A DNA stretch of 64,000 nucleotides, from positions 1,922,001 to 1,986,000 of the forward strand of contig NZ_CP018335.1 in NCBI RefSeq assembly GCF_001902295.1, read 5' to 3'. Below, piece by piece: positions 8,726-16,720 of this stretch. The DNA comes from Clostridium kluyveri (GTDB taxonomy: Bacteria; Bacillota; Clostridia; Clostridiales; Clostridiaceae). How positions within the stretch are numbered: the stretch's first letter is position 1; every line of letters starts with the position of its first letter. The notes beneath the pieces are model-generated. The model had not been told where the DNA came from and made no database searches. It saw only the letters and a list, made by a program, of their open reading frames with translations. Both the position numbers and the translations under genes were made by a program.

Positions 8726-10132
8726 ATGAATAGTAAGTTAGAAACAACAAAGATTTTCAAATTTCCCGAAAGTATAAAAGGAGCTTTTATTAAAACCCCT
8801 GGAATTCATTTCAAAGATGGAACTTATGTGAGTTCAGAAGAGATTTGGGATTTTATGACAGTCGAAGCCCCTATCAGATTTCCTTATGCGTATAGTCTTG
8901 AAAAAAATTATCAAAGTCGGTTATCAAGAGATGTGGAATTCTTTAGTGGAATTAAACATTCATATTTGAACCTAACTTTCAGAGATCGTTTATTGAGAGC
9001 TCACGCCAATGGTACTCCAATAGTTCATGTGCAAGGAGGACAAACAGTTGATCCTTATTTTGCTGCAGGGGCTATTCCAGTTGTTCCAGGACCATTAAGA
9101 GGATGGGCCAGAGATATGGAGGAAGGTTTGGATGTAAGATCAGCAGGCAGACGTGCAATGAAGATTATGGAATCAGGACGTCAGACCATCTCTATAGAAT
9201 GTTGTAATAACCCTATTGGTTCAATTGAATCGATCCGTCAAAAACTTGTTCCTGTAGATCTAATTGCACCCTATCTTTGCTTGCGCTGCACGGATATTGC
9301 GTATGTTCTTGAGTCTTATCGAACAAGTATCAAGGACATTCCCTTGCATTTCATAGATTTTCCAGTGACCAGAGATAAGAAATGGACTGTGGAGTATGTA
9401 GCTGAATTGATATATGAATTAGTAAAAAAACTGGGTGATTTAAGGGGTGTTACTATTGCCAATGAAGATCTATGGAAAGAAATTAAACTGGAAAATAGAG
9501 GGCGTAGATTAGCTCGTGAGACGGTGGAAAGCATATGGAAAGCAAAAAAATTTCCTGTCACAAGTACGGATTTATCTAGCATCATTACTTCGGGGAGGTT
9601 TGACCGAGGTGATTCTTTAGCTAGTACAGAATTTTTAGAGCAGGCCAATAAGGAAGTTAAAGAAAGAATCAGTAAGGGGATTAAAGGTGCAGGCCTGTCA
9701 GATAAACCTGTTAAAATTCTTTCTGTTGGATCCTGTTTTGGACTTAGAGCTGATTTTGTGGAAGAAAAGGGAGGGGTTATCGTTGGTACAGACGATCATC
9801 TAAGTAAGATATATGCAGATGTCGTAGAGTCCGGTGATCCTTATGAGGAAATTGCTAAGTCAATATTATCATATAAATATGAGCAACCTACAGAACAGAG
9901 AGCCCAATATGTCATTGATTTGGTTCGTGAATCTAAAGCTGATGGTGTGGTTTGCGGATATAACTGGGGATGTAATTATCAGTCTGCTTCTTCACGTATG
10001 ATTGCTGATATTGTAAAAAAAGAAACAGGAGTCCCAACAATCAATATTGAAGTTGCAGAATTAGGGTTATTGGAAGGAAATGAGCAAACTCAGAATCGAC
10101 TTGAGGCATTTATAGAAATGTTGGATAATTAA
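8726..10132 (+). CDS. 2-hydroxyacyl-CoA dehydratase/double-cubane-like subunit (large)
   Basis: 468 residues, the second HgdB-type subunit. It carries seven cysteines: Cys159/160 (IECCNNP), Cys185 and Cys188 (CLRC), Cys337 (SVGSCFG), Cys410 and Cys416 (VVCGYNWGC). That is more than one three-Cys cluster needs, leaving room for a double-cubane or second cluster. The C-terminal IDLVRESKADGVV and GVPTINIEVAEL are typical of the family. The ATG at 8726 follows AAAAGGAG; an upstream ATG at 8699 would include that site. About 75 residues longer than the partner and clearly diverged from it. The position between permease and binding-protein genes ties it to the importer. Exact reaction unknown. Confidence 0.8.
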   Translation: MNSKLETTKIFKFPESIKGAFIKTPGIHFKDGTYVSSEEIWDFMTVEAPIRFPYAYSLEKNYQSRLSRDVEFFSGIKHSYLNLTFRDRLLRAHANGTPIVHVQGGQTVDPYFAAGAIPVVPGPLRGWARDMEEGLDVRSAGRRAMKIMESGRQTISIECCNNPIGSIESIRQKLVPVDLIAPYLCLRCTDIAYVLESYRTSIKDIPLHFIDFPVTRDKKWTVEYVAELIYELVKKLGDLRGVTIANEDLWKEIKLENRGRRLARETVESIWKAKKFPVTSTDLSSIITSGRFDRGDSLASTEFLEQANKEVKERISKGIKGAGLSDKPVKILSVGSCFGLRADFVEEKGGVIVGTDDHLSKIYADVVESGDPYEEIAKSILSYKYEQPTEQRAQYVIDLVRESKADGVVCGYNWGCNYQSASSRMIADIVKKETGVPTINIEVAELGLLEGNEQTQNRLEAFIEMLDN

Positions 10133-10223
10133 TATTTATACCCATAAACTTTACTTTGGTAATCAGGGGAGCCTGAGAAAATAAGTTAATATATTAAAGA
10201 TTATAGAGGGAGATGAATAAATA

Positions 10224-11285
10224 ATGTTAAAAAGCAAGAAGTCCATATGGGTTATATCCATTGTTGTTATTATTGCTTTAGTAGTAACAGGCACTTTATT
10301 CTATATTAAAGTGCAAAATAATGCTAAAGCACAGCAAAGCACTAAAGTAGAGGAAAAGGTTAATGTAATCAGAATTGGAAGCACAGCTCCAGGCCATTTT
10401 AAATTTATCTTAAGCCAACAAAAAAAATTGCTGGATGATGAGTTTAAAAAGGATGGTATAAAAATCGAGTATCATACTTTTGATGGTGGACAAAGTGTTA
10501 TGACAGCTTTAGCAACTGGGAGTTTAGATATTGCTTATACCGGAACTGATCCAGCTGTGCGTACTGCTGCTTCAGGAGCAGATGTAAATTTAATAGGAAT
10601 TTCAAGTTTTGATAAAGGTGGAGCATCCTACATCGCTGTTAAAAAAGATTCTCCAATAAAATCAGTTAAAGATCTTAAAGGGAAAAAAGTTGCTTTTTTA
10701 ACCGGAACAATGAGACATGCAACTATTGCCAAAGCATTAAAAGCGGAAGGACTTTCTTTAGACGATATTCAGGGAGTTAATCTTGCTTTTGATGCTTCAG
10801 GCCCTGCTTTAATTCGAGGAGATATAGATGCGGTTGTTGAAAGTCTTAGTACTTTTGCGCCTTTGCTAAATACCGATACTATAAGGATTATTCTTGACGG
10901 GTCAAAACATCCAGAGTGGTCAAGCCCAAGTGCTATTTCTGCTAGTGGCAATTTTGTGAGAAAACATCCTACGCTGGTAAAAAGATTATTAAAGGTTGAC
11001 CTCGCAACTTCTAAGTGGGCTGATGCTAATTATGAAGAAGCCATTAAGGTTTTTGCAGAAGGGACAAAGCAGACAGCAGAAGCAGTAAAATTGAGCTATC
11101 CAGACAAGAAATTTTATCAAGATCCTAAGATTACAGAAGATGCTATAAATGCTTTTAAATCAGAAGAGGATTTCTTAAAAGAAGCTAAACTTGCAACTGG
11201 AAGCGTAGATTACAAAAAATGGGTAAATAGTAGCTTTGTTGATGAAGTATATGGGGAACAAAGTAAAAAGTCCATAAAGAAATAA
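10224..11285 (+). CDS. Ssu/Tau/NitT-type substrate-binding protein
   Basis: 353 residues. Residues 7-28 form a hydrophobic signal or anchor segment without a lipobox cysteine, so the mature protein is either released or held by an uncleaved N-terminal helix. The rest is an SsuA/TauA/NMT1-type binding protein: IRIGSTAPGHF, then a GSLDIAYTGTDPAVRTA loop and the SVKDLKGKKVAF motif. Three lysine-rich residues end the protein. The gene is last in the operon, 91 bp after the large enzyme subunit and behind its own AGGGAG site. A sulfonate-like substrate is only a family-level guess; aromatic, nitrile and thiamine-precursor ligands are also known in this fold. Confidence 0.88.
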   Translation: MLKSKKSIWVISIVVIIALVVTGTLFYIKVQNNAKAQQSTKVEEKVNVIRIGSTAPGHFKFILSQQKKLLDDEFKKDGIKIEYHTFDGGQSVMTALATGSLDIAYTGTDPAVRTAASGADVNLIGISSFDKGGASYIAVKKDSPIKSVKDLKGKKVAFLTGTMRHATIAKALKAEGLSLDDIQGVNLAFDASGPALIRGDIDAVVESLSTFAPLLNTDTIRIILDGSKHPEWSSPSAISASGNFVRKHPTLVKRLLKVDLATSKWADANYEEAIKVFAEGTKQTAEAVKLSYPDKKFYQDPKITEDAINAFKSEEDFLKEAKLATGSVDYKKWVNSSFVDEVYGEQSKKSIKK

Positions 11286-11351
11286 AGTAACTTTTGTGCA
11301 TTGGTAAAGCCTATTATTATTGTAATTATGAGATACAAAGGATAATAAAAA

Positions 11352-11405
11352 ATAAGACACTGTATAACTAGATTTTAATAGTCCTATAGGGTCTTACTTT
11401 TTTCT
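11352..11405 (+). terminator. Probable terminator of the dehydratase/Ssu operon
   Basis: Arms around 11352-11364 and 11386-11398 (TAAGACACTGTA with TATAGGGTCTTA) pair imperfectly and are followed by CTTTTTT. Lies 67 bp after the binding-protein stop codon. The stem has mismatches, so confidence is moderate. Confidence 0.5.
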
Positions 11406-11517
11406 GTATCTCTTATACAGTAGAGTTGTTCAACGGAAAAAGCTACATCAAAGTCTTAAAATAAAAAATTATGTATTAGTGTTAATTTTGTAATACTAAA
11501 ATTAGGAGGAAATTTAG

Positions 11518-12783
11518 GTGAATGTGTTATCAATGCGAGAATTGCTTGGCGAGAAGCTATTAGTGAAGAAAATATCAAATAGAATTATTAAAGGTTTTCC
11601 AGCTTTGAAGCATAAGTATTTTAGATATTTTTTAGCTGGGCAATGTATATCACTTATGGGAACTTGGGTGCAAAGAACAGCTCAGCAGTGGGTTTTTTAT
11701 GATATTACCAAATCAGCATTTTTACTTGGAGTTTTAGGAGTTTTTCAATTTACCCCAATGCTTTTATTTTCTCTTCTTGCAGGTGTTTTCGTTGACAGAT
11801 TTCCTAAAAAAAAGCTTTTATTAATAACACAATTTCTACAAATGATGCAGGCGTTTGTATTTGCTATATTAATATGGTCGGGACATATAAAATATTGGCA
11901 TGTTTTAATATTAGCAGGTGTTTATGGTATTGTTCAAACTTTTGATATGCCCACAAGACAGTCGTTTTTTATAGAATTGGTAGGTAAAGATGATTTAATA
12001 AGTGCTATAGGAATGAATTCTACTATTGTAAATATAGCAAGAATATTAGGACCTGCATTTTCAGGTATTATATTATTTAAATTAGGACCTATTTTCTGCT
12101 TTCTTATTAATGGTTTTAGCTTTATAGCGGTTCTTATAGGATTAATTAGTATTAAGTCTTATTATGCAGGCATAAGAAAGAAGACATGTAATATCATGGA
12201 TGATATTGTAAATGGTTTGAAATACATTAAGTCGCAAAAAACAATACTTACCGCAGTAATATCAATGCTTTTTGTTGGGACTTTTGCATTTAATAATGAA
12301 GTTATTATACCTGTTTATGTAAAGGAAGTTTTGCATAAATCTGCTGGAGTTTATAGTACTCTTCTATCGGCTTCTGGGATAGGTGCCCTAATTGGATCTG
12401 TAAAATTTGCTTCAAATACAAAAAGAAGATTAAATGTAATATTCATTAGTAGTTCAATTTTATCCATGTGCTTAATAACTCAAAGTTTTATTCATACATA
12501 TTATGTTTCTATATTAATACTAATAATATATGGATTCTTTAATATAATTTTCATGGCATCAATTAATTTTATAATTCAAATAAATTCACGTGATGAATAT
12601 AGAGGAAGAACAGTAAGTGTTTATAGTCTGGTGCTTGTTGGAACAACTCCAATCGGAAATTTATTTGCAGGGACAATAGCTGAATATTTAGGTTCTAATG
12701 CTAGTTTTCTGCTTTGTGGTGTAACAACTCTAGTATTAATGTTTTTTGTTCTTTTTAAATTTAAAGAGGTTTTTTATTCGTGA
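11518..12783 (+). CDS. MFS transporter
   Basis: 421 residues with about twelve membrane helices, major facilitator superfamily of the MFS_3/EntS-like group (exporters of drugs, siderophores or unknown small molecules). The cytoplasmic loop VDRFPKKKLLL after helix 2 and DMPTRQSFF are typical of this subgroup. The GTG start follows AGGAGG by 7 bases; about 45 residues precede the first helix, so a slightly later start is possible. Transcribed alone between two terminators. Substrate unknown. Confidence 0.85.
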   Translation: MNVLSMRELLGEKLLVKKISNRIIKGFPALKHKYFRYFLAGQCISLMGTWVQRTAQQWVFYDITKSAFLLGVLGVFQFTPMLLFSLLAGVFVDRFPKKKLLLITQFLQMMQAFVFAILIWSGHIKYWHVLILAGVYGIVQTFDMPTRQSFFIELVGKDDLISAIGMNSTIVNIARILGPAFSGIILFKLGPIFCFLINGFSFIAVLIGLISIKSYYAGIRKKTCNIMDDIVNGLKYIKSQKTILTAVISMLFVGTFAFNNEVIIPVYVKEVLHKSAGVYSTLLSASGIGALIGSVKFASNTKRRLNVIFISSSILSMCLITQSFIHTYYVSILILIIYGFFNIIFMASINFIIQINSRDEYRGRTVSVYSLVLVGTTPIGNLFAGTIAEYLGSNASFLLCGVTTLVLMFFVLFKFKEVFYS

Positions 12784-12807
12784 AATTCGTATATTGTTTA
12801 CTAACTA

Positions 12808-12849
12808 AGGCCACATACTAGATATTAATTCTAGCATAGGGCCTATTTT
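12808..12849 (+). terminator. Terminator after the MFS gene
   Basis: AAGGCC...ACTAGA pairs with TCTAG...GGGCCT across a 7-base loop, followed by ATTTTTAT. Placed 25 bp after the stop codon. Confidence 0.6.
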
Positions 12850-13155
12850 TATAAATATGTAAGCTATAACTTTTAGTCTCCTTTATATGGTATATGATTT
12901 TCAATAAATGCTACTTCAATTCCAAGTTCTTTCTTACTAGAAAAATAAAAGTAAAAGGAACCTGCTGTTTTTATTAAGCTCTGTTTACAGTTATAAATTA
13001 GTGAAGTTAATTCTTTAATATCAAATTTACAATAATATGGTGGAATTATTAATAAATGTGTAGTAAAATTATTCTTGGATCAATCAATATAACAAAAAAC
13101 TTTATTAAAAATAAGTTGAGTGAAGTGAAAATAAAAATCAGAAAACAATAATTTA

Positions 13156-13377
13156 GATTGGATATCCTCTAACTTTGAGTCCTCTGTAAGGGATGGTACT
13201 TCTACAGAAACTATAATGATTTTAAATAAGAGTAAGCAAATGTTTTATCTAAATAAGACTGCAGATCCTGCTTGGAAGAAGAATCGACTGCTCTAGAAAG
13301 TATAGGATGATAAAAGTGAAAGTCTTAAAACTGTTTCACAGAAATTAAATAACGTGGTAGGTGGATTTAAACTATAA
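13156..13377 (+). pseudogene. Chemotaxis-receptor-like gene relic
   Basis: Two open stretches in the same strand, 13156-13296 and 13306-13377, broken by stop codons. The second ends LKTVSQKLNNVVGGFKL and a stop, resembling the C-terminal tail of methyl-accepting chemotaxis proteins. The first reads DWISSNFESSVRDG onward and is unassigned. No start codon or ribosome binding site. Family assignment is tentative. Confidence 0.35.
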
Positions 13378-13546
13378 AAAGTTAAAGTATTATGCTATAC
13401 ACTGTCAAAGAAAATGGATAAAAGGGTAAATAATGGGTGATTTCTGGGTTCAGGCGGAATCTATTTATGTAATATTTTATGAAGGATTTTTGATATTTTT
13501 AGAGAATTAAATTTACTTATAACAGTAAAAATAAGGAGGTAAAAGA

Positions 13547-14941
13547 GTGGAAAAAGAATTATTAGAAAATAATCAGCTTAAAAAAGGTTTAAAAAATCGT
13601 CATATGCAGATGATTGCCATCGGAAGTGCCATTGGAGTTGGTTTATTTTATGGCTCAGCTGATGCCATAAAGATAAGTGGTCCTTCAATTATTTTAGCTT
13701 ATCTAATTGGAGGAGTGTTCATACTTTTTATTATGAGGGCACTTGGTGAGCTTGCAGCAGATGATCCTAATTCAGGGTCTTTTAGTTATTACGCAAATCG
13801 TTATTTAGGTCGTTTTGCGGGATTTTTTACCGGCTGGACTTATTGGTTTGAGGCGATATTATGCATTATGGCAGAAGTTACAGCTCTGGGAATTTATGTT
13901 CAATTTTGGTTTCCGTCATTTCCGAGATGGTTAACTGCTTTAATATTTTTGCTAATGTTAATTTTAATTAATTTACTTGGTGTTAAACTCTATGGAGAAT
14001 TTGAATTTTGGTTTTCATTTTTTAAAGTGGCTGCTATTGTATGTATGATTATTTTTGGAGTGTTAATAATATTCTTTGGTTTTGCCAATGGAAAGCATGC
14101 TGTTGGAATTTCTAATCTTTGGGCTCATGGGGGCTTTTTTTCTAATGGAGCCGAAGGGTTTGTATTGTCATTTATTTTTGTAACATTTGCTTTCGGAGGT
14201 GTGGAACTCACTGGTGTAACTGCAGGTGAAGCAGAAGAACCTAAAAAGTCAATACCAAAAGCAATAAATAGTGTATTTTGGCGTATATTGATTTTTTATG
14301 TTGGTTCTATGTTTGTTATGCTGTCACTTTATCCGTGGAATAAAATTGGCTTAAATGGAAGTCCATTTGTGCTTATATTTGCTAAAGTTGGAATTCCATA
14401 TGCTGCATCAATTATTAATCTTGTAGTGATAACAGCTGCACTTTCTGCTGTAAATAGTAACTTGTACGCTATAGGAAGGTTGCTTTATAGTTTATCTTTA
14501 AATAATAATGCTCCAAAAGCATTTGCAAAAATAGATAAATCAGGGGTACCTAAAATTGCTATTTTGTTTAGTGGTTCATTAACGTTAGTTGCTGTAGTAT
14601 TGAACTATCTTATTCCTGCTAAAGTCTTTTTATATCTTTCATCAATATCAACTTTAGCCATTGTGTGTGCTTGGGGAGCTATAGTTTTAACTGAATTAAA
14701 GTCAAGAAAAGAAAAGATCTCCAATAATGAAGAAATAAATTTTAAAATGCCTTTATATCCGTTTTCATCATATATTACTATGGTGTATTTAGCGGCAGTT
14801 TTTGTTTCATTAGCATTTTTACCTAGCACAAGGGTAGCCCTCTACATTGCACCAATTTGGGTATTGATTCTGATAATTTTATATAAAGTCCTTATAAGAA
14901 TGGAAGAAAAACATATCCAAAATAGTGTAGCCAATAAATAA
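13547..14941 (+). CDS. Amino acid permease (APC family)
   Basis: 464 residues, about twelve membrane helices, amino acid-polyamine-organocation superfamily. The N-terminal motif MIAIGSAIGVGLFYGSA and the GELAADDPNSGSFSYYANRY segment are diagnostic of the AAT/LysP/ProY branch. GTG start 7 bases after AAGGAGG. It shares its architecture with the permease at 32010 but is clearly diverged. Followed 33 bp later by an alpha/beta hydrolase gene with its own site, likely co-transcribed. Likely substrate a neutral or cationic amino acid; not resolvable by eye. Confidence 0.9.
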   Translation: MEKELLENNQLKKGLKNRHMQMIAIGSAIGVGLFYGSADAIKISGPSIILAYLIGGVFILFIMRALGELAADDPNSGSFSYYANRYLGRFAGFFTGWTYWFEAILCIMAEVTALGIYVQFWFPSFPRWLTALIFLLMLILINLLGVKLYGEFEFWFSFFKVAAIVCMIIFGVLIIFFGFANGKHAVGISNLWAHGGFFSNGAEGFVLSFIFVTFAFGGVELTGVTAGEAEEPKKSIPKAINSVFWRILIFYVGSMFVMLSLYPWNKIGLNGSPFVLIFAKVGIPYAASIINLVVITAALSAVNSNLYAIGRLLYSLSLNNNAPKAFAKIDKSGVPKIAILFSGSLTLVAVVLNYLIPAKVFLYLSSISTLAIVCAWGAIVLTELKSRKEKISNNEEINFKMPLYPFSSYITMVYLAAVFVSLAFLPSTRVALYIAPIWVLILIILYKVLIRMEEKHIQNSVANK

Positions 14942-14974
14942 TGATTAAAATTATTAAGAAAGGACTGATTAAAA

Positions 14975-15817
14975 ATGGACTTTAATCCTATAAGTGAAGA
15001 TCCAGTAAAATTAGATAATAATTACCCTACATTAATAGATGGATTTACATGTGATAGTAATAATTCCAAACTTATGGGTACAATATATGTTGCTCAGGGA
15101 AAAGGGCCTCATCCCACGGTGCTTTTATTACATGGCATTCCCGGGTACGAACAAAATTCTGACATTGCACATGTTTTATTAAGAACGGGGTATAATGTAG
15201 TGATATTTCATTATAGGGGTAATTGGGGTAGTGAAGGGACTTATTCTATAGGACATATATTTGAAGATATAGAGAATGTAATCGAATTTTTGAAATGTAG
15301 ACAAAGTGTAGAGTCTTACAGAGTAGATAGTAAAAACATAATTTTAATTGGACATAGTCTTGGGGGATTTAGTGCACTTATGGCTGCATCAAATCATCCC
15401 GAAATAAAATTAGTAGCAAGTATTGCCGGATTTAATTTTGGATTATATGGAGAAATAATTTCAGCTAACAATAATTTGGTGAAGTCGGCTATTGAAAATT
15501 TTGAATTTATTAAATCACCTGTTATTAAGGGTATTACTCCTACTAAATTTGTAGAAGAAATCATAGAACATAGAAAGAAATGGAACATACTGAATATAAT
15601 AAAAAAGTTGAAAGGTCATTCAGTGCTTATGATTGGAGGAATAAGAGATAATATATCACCCATAGAGCAAAATTTTAAATTAATTGTAGAAGCTCTAGAA
15701 AAAGAAAGGGTTGATTTCAAGGAAGTATTATTAGATGGGGATCATTGTTTTTCTGATAAGAGGATAGTTCTTACAAAAGAAATATTAAAATGGCTTCAGG
15801 TATATATTAGAAAATAG
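14975..15817 (+). CDS. Alpha/beta hydrolase
   Basis: 280 residues with the serine-hydrolase fold. The nucleophile elbow is GHSLGG (about residues 129-134), the oxyanion-hole segment is LLLHGIPGYEQN, the acid lies near IGGIRDNISP and the histidine in DGDHCFSD. No signal peptide. The fold resembles the dienelactone hydrolase/acyl-peptide hydrolase-like group; substrate unknown. Directly downstream of the amino acid permease, so a peptide or amino-ester substrate is possible but not shown. ATG follows AAAGGACTG. Confidence 0.85.
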   Translation: MDFNPISEDPVKLDNNYPTLIDGFTCDSNNSKLMGTIYVAQGKGPHPTVLLLHGIPGYEQNSDIAHVLLRTGYNVVIFHYRGNWGSEGTYSIGHIFEDIENVIEFLKCRQSVESYRVDSKNIILIGHSLGGFSALMAASNHPEIKLVASIAGFNFGLYGEIISANNNLVKSAIENFEFIKSPVIKGITPTKFVEEIIEHRKKWNILNIIKKLKGHSVLMIGGIRDNISPIEQNFKLIVEALEKERVDFKEVLLDGDHCFSDKRIVLTKEILKWLQVYIRK

Positions 15818-15826
15818 TAATGGTGA

Positions 15827-16033
15827 GCCGTAGTTAATCCCATACTCAAATGGTTAGCCACTGCTAAGTGTTATCGAATAGGCGTCCATCATAATCTTTT
15901 AATCAAATACAATACAGAAGATGGGGATTTTATCATATTTTCCGGACCAAGTGGTTGTGGTAAAGCAACTTTATTAAATATGATTGGGGTAATTGAAAAA
16001 TTTGATAATGGGGAAATAATGCGCTTGACTTAG
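15827..16033 (+). pseudogene. ABC transporter ATPase relic (Walker A region)
   Basis: A 69-codon open stretch without a start that reads EDGDFIIFSGPSGCGKATLL then NMIGVIEKFDNGEI and stops. This is the Walker A region of a LolD/MacB-type ATPase. The Ser/Thr after the Walker A lysine is Ala, and nothing of the signature or Walker B follows. It overlaps the first half of the MerR-type promoter of the flavodoxin gene at its end. A clear remnant. Confidence 0.65.
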
Positions 16034-16055
16034 AGTTAACTCCAAGTGGTAAAGT
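16025..16055 (+). promoter_or_regulatory. MerR-type promoter/operator of the flavodoxin gene
   Basis: TTGACT (16025-16030) and TAAAGT (16050-16055) are separated by 19 bp, the overlong spacing corrected by MerR-family activators. The spacer holds CTTAGAGTTAACTCCAAG, a near-perfect dyad centred on GTTAAC, the type of operator I associate with the AdhR/NmlR branch that senses aldehydes and other electrophiles. No MerR gene is present in the window. Confidence 0.7.
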
Positions 16056-16109
16056 ATAAATAGTTATATTTTTTTATAAACCTATAAAAAAGAATAGGAG
16101 GATTTAAAG

Positions 16110-16589
16110 ATGTCAAAAAGTCTTGTTGCATTTTTTTCATATTCGGGAAATACAGAGGTTATTGCAAATGTCATAAAAGAAAATGTTGGTGGTGAGCTTT
16201 TCCAAATAAAAACAGTTGAATCTTATCCAACTAATTATAATAGAGTTGTGGATAAGGCTAGACAGGAGCAAAGTGTCAATTACAGACCGGAACTAGCAGT
16301 AAAAGTCACTGGTATGGATTCTTATGACATAATTTACATTGGTTATCCTAATTGGTGTAATACAATACCAATGGCGGTATTTACATTCTTTGAGTCATAT
16401 GATTTTTCTGGAAAAACAATCATACCATTCTGCACACATGGTGGAGGTGGCATGGGTAGAAGCACAACAGATATCAAAAAACTTTGTCCAAATTCAAATG
16501 TCTTAGAAGGCTTAGCAGTCAGAGGAAGTAGTGTTAATAAAGCAGGAAAAGATGTATCAGCATGGTTGAGTGAAATTGGTGTTATTTAA
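16110..16589 (+). CDS. Flavodoxin family protein
   Basis: 159 residues of the flavodoxin_4 type. The FMN phosphate loop is FFSYSGNTE near the N-terminus, and YPNWCNTIPMAVFTF and FCTHGGGGMGRS supply the isoalloxazine-contacting loops. The usual role is a low-potential electron carrier or a small quinone/aldehyde-responsive flavoprotein. ATG follows AGGAGG. It lies alone behind the MerR-type promoter at 16025-16055 and 131 bp before the DUF362 gene, which has a similar promoter, so the two are probably co-regulated. Confidence 0.88.
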   Translation: MSKSLVAFFSYSGNTEVIANVIKENVGGELFQIKTVESYPTNYNRVVDKARQEQSVNYRPELAVKVTGMDSYDIIYIGYPNWCNTIPMAVFTFFESYDFSGKTIIPFCTHGGGGMGRSTTDIKKLCPNSNVLEGLAVRGSSVNKAGKDVSAWLSEIGVI

Positions 16590-16631
16590 GAACGCTAAGT
16601 CAAACATTTGAAAACTTTTCTATAGGACTTC

Positions 16632-16662
16632 TTAACCTGGAGTTAATTCTAAATAGTAAGAC
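16632..16662 (+). promoter_or_regulatory. Second MerR-type promoter/operator, before the DUF362 gene
   Basis: TTAACC (16632-16637) and TAAGAC (16657-16662) with the same 19-bp spacer, which contains TGGAGTTAATTCTAAA, a degenerate copy of the dyad at 16029-16046. Both elements are weaker than in the first site. Suggests shared control by a distant MerR-family protein. Confidence 0.55.
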
Positions 16663-16720
16663 TTGGATATCAAAATTGAATTTATTAAATCAATATTTTT
16701 TAAAACAGGAGTGATTAAAT

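Larger units (their letters stand above)
12784..13546. other. Intergenic region with gene debris
   Basis: 763 bp without an intact gene. It holds the MFS terminator, a reverse-strand open stretch of 69 codons at 12873-13079 with no start codon and no recognisable family (ending IENHIPYKGD), and a forward-strand relic at 13156-13377. The last 170 bp hold an AAGGAGG site for the permease gene but no clear promoter. Confidence 0.6.

Noticed and set aside
10160..10185. AGGGGAGCCTGAGAAAAT resembles the start of a TPP riboswitch.
   Set aside because: No second conserved half (GAACCTGAT-like) or overall fold follows within the 91-bp gap.
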